64,000 nt of DNA from Ahaetulla prasina (taxonomy: Eukaryota > Chordata > Lepidosauria > Squamata > Colubridae), in contig NC_080539.1 of the NCBI RefSeq assembly GCF_028640845.1, forward strand, positions 108,174,554 to 108,238,553. The letters run 5' to 3'. Of the stretch, positions 56,641 through 64,000 are shown piece by piece. Both the position numbers and the translations under genes were made by a program. Under the pieces are notes generated by a model, which had not been told where the DNA came from, ran no database searches, and saw only the letters and a program-made list of their open reading frames with translations. The stretch's first letter is position 1. Each line of letters starts with the position of its first letter.

Positions 56641-57597
56641 TTTGTTCTACTTTAGTTTCATCTGGTTTGTGAGCATCCAATGGCACATATGTTCTTCTTG
56701 GATGGGAAAGGTCTTGGAGATGACATTTGAACCACCTGTGGATAGAGATTCTTGGAACAGCAAAACTTCAAGCTGAGTATCACTGAAGCGTAGACCAACT
56801 TCAACTTCTGATTTAGCCTGAAGACTCATTTGGAAGTTATTCCTTTTGGTTACACTTGAATCATCCTGTTAAATAACTTCAGCCATGACTTAAAACCAAT
56901 ATTCTTTTGACGAGAATCATTAGTACAGAAAATAAATTATGTACAATGTTTGTTGCAGCCAGATTTTTTTCCCTGGAGACAGAAAATCCTGATGCCATTA
57001 AATGAATGCCAATTATTTTTTTTAAAAGGGTAAATAAAATTTGATAGTTTTAAGCTATAAATAGGGAAATAAAAAAACATGTATTTCTTGGAAACCTATG
57101 TTCTTTGCTCAGAATATGAGAGTCAAAATCCTGATAATAATGTGAAAGTTCTGTTATAGGTAAAACTTTGAAAATACCTTGAACAATTTAGAGGTTTCCT
57201 AGAATGCCTTTCTTTTTTACTTATGAAGGTAAATAGTTGCCAATTAACTAATATACCAAATAAAATAACATTTTAATATTCTACTTTCTAGTTTAAAACC
57301 GTAATTGTCAATATACCTCTCTCTTCTTCTCTTTTACTCTATTTGAAGAAAATGATCGTAGCATTTTTGTTATTTTGAATAAATAATATAGATGTTTACA
57401 GGTTTACAGATATTGAGGTTATATCCCATACTTGTATCTATAGAAGGAATTTTGAGTTATTTGTAGGATTTACAAGAAGACTCTTATCATAAGAGAAATT
57501 GTAAAGAAACATGTGGATGGAGTCTGTTGGTATAATGAACTGATTTCAAGTCCTTGTCAATCATGACTGAAAGCAATAACCATACGATACTATTTCA

Positions 57598-57664
57598 ATG
57601 ATGATGATGATGATGATATTTATTTATTTATTATTTATTGATGATGATGATGATGATGATGATA
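57598..57664. repeat. (GAT)n-(ATTT)n-(GAT)n compound microsatellite
   Basis: Two gat arrays flank a tttatttattt array. Confidence 0.93.
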
Positions 57665-59062
57665 TATTTAAAAACTCCTTCATTTACCTGATTGGAGATA
57701 GGTTTTGAGTTAAATCATTTGCTGCTTTGAGAGATATCTTGGTTTCTTTTTTTAACTGGTAGAGCTTTACAGGACATAAATCAAATAATTACTCAGTAGC
57801 TGCTCAGTCTCTGAGAGTGTAATAAATAAGTGGGTCTAAATTAAGAGTCAATGGTGCAGCCAGTAATTAAAGGGTTCTTTTCCTGTTGGCCACATGTGCA
57901 TAATCACAGTCATGAACCTTGTATTATTGTCTAGACTACGAGTTCTGCATTGCAAAATACCTGCTCCTCAGATAGTAATTTAATTATTGCATTAGTGCCC
58001 TATAGTTTATGGCACCAGTTACATCAAAAGGAGGTTATAACTTGGACTGATCCTTGGTCTGACCTGCAATAGATTCATGCAGAAATTGAAGCTTCATCTG
58101 TCTGTTTAATTATTTCATTAGTGCCCTGTAGTGTTATGGCAGAGATAGGTTGCAAGGACAGATTTACATTGATCAACACAAATCGAGTAAAATAAAATTT
58201 AAAAAAAACCACTTACTCCCATGTTCCGGGTTTCAGAATATCTTGACAGTTTCATTTTTTTAAAAAGGGTATCTACTAAATATAGTTCTGTTAATTCATT
58301 CTTGGATATATTATCTGGCAGTATTCATTCCCTTTAAGGTAAATTTGCCCCCCACCCCACCCCAACTATTGCACGATCACATTTGATTTTAGAGATGGAT
58401 AGTCTTTTTTCCCTGCACTCTTCAATCTTTACTTCGTTCTTCAGATTTTTTATGAGACAAGAATATTGTCAGATGTGTGAACATCTATTGCATGCTGTCA
58501 CATGTAATTGCACTTGACAGGGGACAAACATGGCAAAATGTGCCCTAGAAAAGAACAAAACAATATTCCTCTGCTATATTTGAAATAGGAACAGTGGGAT
58601 AGTTCACTAGACAGGAATAATTATTACCTTAAAGTTCTGCCAAGTATCCAGGTTTACTTTTAACATGAATTTTGTTTGAAGATTTTTTCCCCGCTTTGGC
58701 AATCCCTAACCCTGAAATTAATGAAACCTGCAGTCCTCTGGTTGAAATTAAACTTCATCTAGTGGGTGATGAACAATGTGATTTCAAATTGAGCTTGGCT
58801 TTCTACAATTCTCTTAAATTTAATATTATAGGACAAGGGAGTGAAATAAAATAGATATTGATATATCCAGCAATAATATATAAGCCTTTCCAGTTTAAAC
58901 AAAGAAAAAAAGAAACACTAAACATGTCACTACAAAGTACACTCAGAATTTGTCTGAAAAACAAAGATGCTCAGAAAACCTAAGGTAATAAAGGAATTAG
59001 ATGAATAAGGCCTTAGCTGTCATTGAGCTGTCACCATGTATCTTTTGGCCATTTCCCATGTT

Positions 59063-59063
<1 letters not shown>

Positions 59064-59103
<40 letters not shown>
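59064..59103. repeat. (AC)n microsatellite
   Basis: Twenty perfect AC units. Confidence 0.97.
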
Positions 59104-59105
<2 letters not shown>

Positions 59106-60241
59106 TTCTAAGTATTGGGCTGAAATTTTTTTGCTGGCAAAAGAAAGCATTGAATTAGAGTCCTGGCTGCACTTGGAAGCCAAGTCATAACTTGTTTGCC
59201 AGGATCTCAATATTCTCCTCGCCCCCTTCACCAGCTGAATTTAGAAAGGATGGTTTAGTTTTATTTTAACCTGAGCCTTGGAGTAGTTTCTTCCTGCTTG
59301 TCCCATTGTAGTTCCAAAGTTGGAGGTTTGGAGCTTCTTAAATTGGCTAGTAACACACTCAGCTGCATTTATTTATTTAAATGTATTGGCCACCCAACTC
59401 CATTGAACATAACGAGTGCCATAAAAAATTCTTGTTCAGGGACATTATAAATTGGGGGTGTGTATTTGTCTGTGGCAATATGTACGTGTGCTGTTTTTGT
59501 CTCCAGGTATCAAAGGACAAAGCAAGACAAAATAGATCTAAACCAAAAATCCATGCTGAGGCCTCTAGAATCTTCCATGTCCATGTCAAGACATTTATAG
59601 GGATTTAGGAAATCACAACTGATGTACGTAGTAGTGACCAAATGTACTGAGGAAAAGAAATGTGTTTCATTAACTATGAGAAACTTCCATTATTTTTAGC
59701 ATTTCAAAGCACTGTTTTTTCTTCTGTCAGACAAAGCTGCATAATAGCCCAAATTCTGGGCTATTTGCATTGGGCCTCAACGCTTCTTCAGTTTATCATT
59801 TATACTTTCCTCAACAAAAGGAAAATTTGACATTGCTGGCTGTGGCCTTTTTCTTAGCATTCTCTTAATTTACAGACTGCCTTTTTGAGGAACTTGCTTG
59901 AGCAAACTAAATGAATGCTTTTGGACAGTAAAAGTCTTATTTTTTCCAATGGGATTTGTAGAAATGTGACTCTAAAATTGTCAATTAGAGTAGCTATGGT
60001 GAAACTGTCTTTTGATCAACAGATCAAAGATTTAGATTTTAGCTTAAGATTTTTAATAATTGACTGCATAATTTTATTATTATTGATGTTATAGAGAACC
60101 AGCTTGTTTCCAGAAAAATATATGATTGGGAGTCTATCCTAAATTATGGTGGAACAAACTGTGTGAGCCTGAGAGTGGGTCTTAATGTATTGATCGTGTG
60201 AATAATCTTTCTGTTTTTTTAAAATTTAGTATAGTCTACTC

Positions 60242-60582
60242 TAGTGACGGCTAACCTTTTTAGCACTAAGTTCCAAGACTGGAGCGTGCACACATGCGCC
60301 AGAGTACCAGAACCTGGAAGAGAGCAGCTGGCAAGTGCGCATGTGTGCGGCAGCCAGCTGCTCTTCTGGGTTTTGGCGCACACATGTGTGCCGGACAGTT
60401 GGTCTTCACGTGAAGACCAACTGGCCAGTGCACAGGCGCACGATGGAACCTGGGGGAGAGCAGCTGACCTGTGCACATAGGCACAACAGAACCCAGAAGA
60501 GCAGTTGACAACGGCATGTGTTCCCACAGAGAGGGCTCTGTGTGCCACTTCTGGCACGTGTGCCATTGGTTTGCCATCATGG
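60242..60582. mobile_element. hAT-type element, 341 bp
   Basis: Ends tagtgacggctaacc and ggtttgccatcatgg; target duplication gtctactc (60234-60241, 60583-60590). Same family as 15107 and 45839 (shared ctctgtgtgccacttctggc). Confidence 0.87.
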
Positions 60583-60654
60583 GTCTACTCTATAACATAG
60601 TTTTTTCCTGAATTGAGCTCTTGTTTCAAATATCACTGAGATGGTTATTTCAAC

Positions 60655-60845
60655 AGCCAGTGTGATGTACAATAGCAGTTAAATGCTGGTCTAGAAACTG
60701 GGAAACTATGAGTTCTAGCCCTCCCTTAGATTTGAAAATGAGTGGATTGAATTTGACTTAGTTGCTCTGTCTCAGACCAACCTGCCTTATTCTGGAGAAA
60801 ATAAGAGGTGAGAAAATTAAGGTTATGTACTACCTTGAGTTCATA
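60655..60845 (+). mobile_element. Ancient tRNA-derived SINE, fullest copy
   Basis: tRNA-like head ccagtgtgatgtacaatagc agttaaatgctgg with box B-like gagttctagccct, then cttagttgctctgtctcaga ccaacctgcctta. Diverged. Fragments of the family are at 19795, 25321 and 43937. Confidence 0.62.
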
Positions 60846-60937
60846 AAAAATAAAGGGAGCTAAATTTAAAGGAAATAGACAAAAATAGTATATAAGTGCT
60901 GTATTTGAAATGAGCTAGAGTATGATGAATGCAGCTA

Positions 60938-61088
60938 CTGATAGTCCTTAATTTATGACTACTTGTTTGATGATGGTTCAAAGTTAAGTCAGTCTTGGAA
61001 AAAGTGATTTATGACCTGTCCTGCACTTACATGCATCATACAACTGGAAATTTGGTCCCGATTGTGGTCATAAATGGAGGACCACCTA
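60938..61088. mobile_element. TA-flanked squamate MITE, internally deleted
   Basis: Keeps ctgatagtccttaatttatg at the left and attgtggtcataaatggagg accacc at the right; about 230 bp of the middle is missing. Confidence 0.75.
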
Positions 61089-61589
61089 TGTTTTCCAAAG
61101 GTATTTGAGCCTATTTAGTTTTAAGGGTAAACGCTCAACGTGATTCTTCCTGTTGTTGCTGAGAGTCTTTAAAGTATCTGTCACTTTCTATCCATTGCAT
61201 TGCATTCTGGCAAAGGAGGGAACAGATTGCACTTCAAGTAATCTTATTTCATCCAGGTAAAATTTAAAGGTTTGGAGGACTGATATTGCTTTGTATTTCA
61301 TTGGAAAGATAAAAAAAGCTTTGATTCCAACATTCAGGGTTTCTCTCCCCCCCCCCCCCAGTGCAATGTAAGGAAGTGGCAAGCTATTAAACAGCAGGAG
61401 CACCAGGTTTCTGAGCTGCCAATGTCAGCATTCTAGACATAGTATTTGTCTTTCTTGAAGGAGTTTGTTCTGCAGTAGCATAGCCTTTTGCATTTCAGAA
61501 GAAACAAATTGGTAACTTTGTTTAATCATATGAGATATCTGGAGCACTGTTAAAGGTAAATCTGACCAAGTGAATCCAATCATGCATGC
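61089..61589. other. Anonymous intron sequence
   Basis: Contains a C11 run at 61350; nothing else recognised. Confidence 0.55.
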
Positions 61590-61597
61590 TTACAAAC

Positions 61598-61756
61598 CAG
61601 GGGTAGTATTCACTTACCTACGCTGCAGGACCTTCTGTGCATGCGTAGAGCTTCAAAAACAGGACGTGATGATGTCTGGGTGGGTGGGCGGAGCCTCCCA
61701 CAGCCACCGCTATTGGTTCACCCGAACCAGATAGAACCGGCTGAATACCACCACTG
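61598..61756. mobile_element. hAT-type MITE, 159 bp
   Basis: Ends caggggtagtattca and tgaataccaccactg; exact 8-bp target duplication ttacaaac (61590-61597, 61757-61764). Inner ccgaaccagatagaaccggc relates it to 27535. Confidence 0.92.
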
Positions 61757-61764
61757 TTACAAAC

Positions 61765-62114
61765 CCACATTACAAATTATGCTGTGAAGTAAGAACAGTC
61801 AAACAGATTTACTTCTCTGCTCTTGCCATGTTTACTGGTAACCAACCAATGGCCCTTTTTCAGTTGCCCTCCCCTTGCTGGTGATGGGTAGATATCACAA
61901 CCTGTTGGACTTTTGTATTGGTCAGCATTGGACAATAAACTTATCTATTTACATTTATTGGTGACTGAGGGCCAATGGATGCTGGAGTGGCCCAATTATC
62001 CAGTGGAATGTAGAATTATGTCTCCAGCAATTTATGAACCAATAATTTATCAATAAGATTAGCAGTGGATGATTGTAATGAATTATGGCTTCCATGCCTT
62101 GAAATGTTTATTGT
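61765..62114. other. Anonymous intron sequence
   Basis: Nothing recognised. Confidence 0.55.
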
Positions 62115-62133
62115 TCTCTCTCTCTCTCTCTCC

Positions 62134-62222
<89 letters not shown>
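62115..62222. repeat. (TC)n-(TG)n-(AG)n-(CA)n compound microsatellite
   Basis: Four dinucleotide arrays in series, abutting the 5' edge of the Penelope fragment. Confidence 0.96.
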
Positions 62223-62224
<2 letters not shown>

Positions 62225-62896
62225 AAAGGCACCACAGACAGAATCAGCAAGATCCTCCACAAACACAATGTCAAGACAGCATTCTGCACAAACCGAAAAA
62301 TATCCACCATCCTAAGAAACCCCAAAGACAAAATTGAGTTAGAAAATCAAGGAGTATATGAAATCCCATGCACTGCCTGCCCCACCACATACATTGGACA
62401 AACCAACAGAAGAATAAGTGCACGCATTGAAGAACACAAGAACTCATTCAAAAAAGAGGAACCAACTTCTTCCCTGGTCCAACACCTTAAAGCCACAGGA
62501 CACGATATTGACTTTAAAAAGACCAGAACTATCACCAAAACTGAACACTTTAACAACAGAATAATCAGAGAAGCCATCGAGATAGAAAAACGCCCACACA
62601 GCATGAACAAACGAGATGATACCTCCCGCCTACCAGCCATTTGGAAACCCGCCCTTATTGACAAACGAGTCCCTAACACGAGGAATGACACCAGACCCAC
62701 ACTCACAATGTCCACACAGGTTGTCACCACCACACATCCACCCAGAAAGCAGACCCAAATCCACACTAATCATGAAGCACGACCAAGGACCAGAAGCCAG
62801 ACCGCAGCTGCAACATTAGCCATTTCAAACCCCTCCAATCCATACACGCAGCAGACTGACACCCACTATGAAGATGTAGCACGACCACGAACATGA
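62222..62896 (+). pseudogene. Penelope-like element: GIY-YIG endonuclease C-terminal fragment
   Basis: Penelope-like retroelements pair a telomerase-like reverse transcriptase with a C-terminal GIY-YIG endonuclease. One frame is open from 62222 to a stop at 62896 (about 224 codons) with no internal stop. It reads KGTTDRISKILHKHNVKTAF, RKISTILRNPKDK, then the catalytic block GVYEIPCTACPTTYIGQTNR (the GIY...YIG pair as GVY...YIG), with RISARIEEHK supplying the conserved Arg and His. SSLVQHLKATGHDIDFKKTR, IIREAIEIEKRPHSMNKRDD and IWKPALI follow; Glu in REAIEIEK fits the catalytic acid. A Pro/Thr/Gln-rich tail closes the frame. The reverse transcriptase is missing: the left edge is the microsatellite. 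No start codon is expected. Confidence 0.87.
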
Positions 62897-63130
62897 AGCC
62901 AAACAACAGCAATGCAGCCCACCAGCTCAAATCCCCCTGCAACTCAGACTAATCTGAGCACAACCAAGCCCCCACTCAAACAGGACACCCCCCCAGCCAA
63001 TCAGAGCACAAAAAAACCTCCGTCCAATCAGAGCACAGCCAAGCTCCCACCCAATCAGTTCAAACCCCCACTAGCAGTTAAAAAGGAAGAAACAGCTGCA
63101 ATCACACATTGCTCCCAGAAGCACGAAGTT
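62897..63130 (+). promoter_or_regulatory. Penelope terminal region with repeated CCAAT boxes
   Basis: Downstream of the frame, gccaatcagagcaca / gtccaatcagagcaca / cccaatcagttc occur within about 70 bp (62996-63060), followed by tagcagttaaaaagg (a degraded TATA-like site) and gaaacagctgcaatcacaca ttgctcccagaagcacgaag. The last part equals the inverted module at 16720. It looks like the pseudo-LTR promoter of the element. The hammerhead-like core that would follow is absent; sequence diverges after 63125. Confidence 0.6.
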
Positions 63131-64000
63131 ATGCCTCTTCCTGGACTAAGAGAACTAAGAAGCGTTCCATGACTGATTCATGCCTCAATCACCTTGCAAG
63201 TTGTCTTTTGAAATGAGATTTTCCTGATTTTTTGACACCTCTGTTGCATGAACTGTGCTGGGTAACAGCATTGAGACACAATTGAAGAGGCTGATTATTA
63301 TGGTAGCTATTAAGCCCTAGACTAGGACCTAACTTCATGAGAGATTATCTTTCTCTTGTAGTATCTACCCACCCTGTACAAACTTTAGGTCTGGCCAAAA
63401 TCTTGTTCTAGGACCAGCCAATTAAGCAATGCCATTTAGCAGGGTCCAGGAACCAGTCCTACCCTGAGGATTTATTGTTTGGCTGCTTTGATCTGCTTAA
63501 AGTGAACTCTGAACATGTGAGTCAGGCCTTGGGTTAGGCTGCCTGGCAGGCCCTGTTTGGTTGGAAATGCTTGGGTTTCCATTTTTATAACATGGTGTGG
63601 GCCATTATGCATGGATTTATATTTTTATAACATGGGTTTAAAAAGTGTTTTTCAATTGTAGAGTCATTATCTTTGTTTGGGAGTAATTGTTGGAAAGAGA
63701 ATTTAAAAGTTTGAACTAAAAAGCTATATGGCTTATCCTATGTTTCAATGCTATGGATCCATAATTTTGGCCCTTGAAATAGAGAAGAAATGCAGGAACT
63801 TTCTGTACCTTTACAAATAAAAATAAAGCGAATTGCAGTACCTTTTTCAGATTCAAACAATACAATAACAAAATAATACATTTATTATTACATCACTTGA
63901 AATTATTAAAATCTTATGAGGTAGTAAGTGCAGGTTAGAATAAAATTGAGAAATGAAAGTATTAACTCTTTGTTAAACCCTTTGTAGAAAGTAAAGATCT
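63131..64000. other. Anonymous intron sequence
   Basis: Nothing recognised to the window end. Confidence 0.55.

Larger units (their letters stand above)
56641..60241. other. Anonymous intron sequence with two microsatellites
   Basis: Apart from simple repeats at 57598 and 59064 and a possible LINE-tail scrap at 59363, nothing is recognised in this 3.6-kb stretch, the longest repeat-poor segment here. Confidence 0.5.

Noticed and set aside
62912..63172. 86-codon Pro/Thr/Ser/Gln-rich ORF
   Set aside because: It overlaps the CCAAT-repeat terminal region of the Penelope element, downstream of the true stop at 62896.

Overview
The window is vertebrate nuclear DNA from a squamate reptile, most likely a snake. 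It is AT-rich intron full of decayed transposons. The repeat mix supports the call: a tRNA-derived SINE ending in accttt repeats, CR1/L2 LINEs, RTE/Bov-B-like and Penelope-like remnants, Tc1 and hAT elements, a Helitron, and a long (AATAG)n array growing from a CR1 tail.

The only host coding sequence I can support is one 123-bp exon at 7173-7295 (+). It has clean splice sites and encodes the start of a MAM domain. Its residues, including WVHVSAQEPHYLPPEMP, match exon 2 of receptor protein tyrosine phosphatase kappa (PTPRK). The window is therefore the end of PTPRK intron 1, exon 2 and about 57 kb of intron 2. No other host exon was recognised. Nearly all long open frames in the window are repeat artefacts or transposon fragments.

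Layout: 1-7.2 kb is intron 1, with hAT MITEs, a Penelope-type inverted terminus, an L1 scrap with 17-bp target duplications, a Helitron fragment carrying a helicase Walker A motif, and a TA-flanked MITE. 7.3-23 kb is intron 2 with hAT MITEs, SINEs, a LINE nested in a MITE, an inverted Penelope terminus with a hammerhead-like core, and a solo LTR. 23.0-24.8 kb is a 5'-complete L1-type element that carries ORF1 but no ORF2. 29.4-38.2 kb is a minus-strand Ty3/Gypsy element. It has three internal amplifications: a 418-bp integrase segment in six full copies, a duplicated LTR-gag segment, and a 17-unit array of a 108/109-bp promoter segment. 39.4-40.9 kb is a 1-kb pentanucleotide array fused to a CR1 3' end. 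41.5-42.8 kb is a second solo LTR followed by CR1. 43-64 kb holds SINEs, hAT elements, RTE and L2/CR1 remnants, two Tc1 copies (one nested in a SINE), and a Penelope GIY-YIG endonuclease fragment with an open frame.

No operon, CRISPR array or defence-type system is present. The strongest candidates for something undescribed are the microhomology-bounded amplifications inside the Gypsy element, the ORF1-only L1, and the inverted hammerhead-like Penelope termini. All family assignments come from reading motifs by eye; no database was searched.
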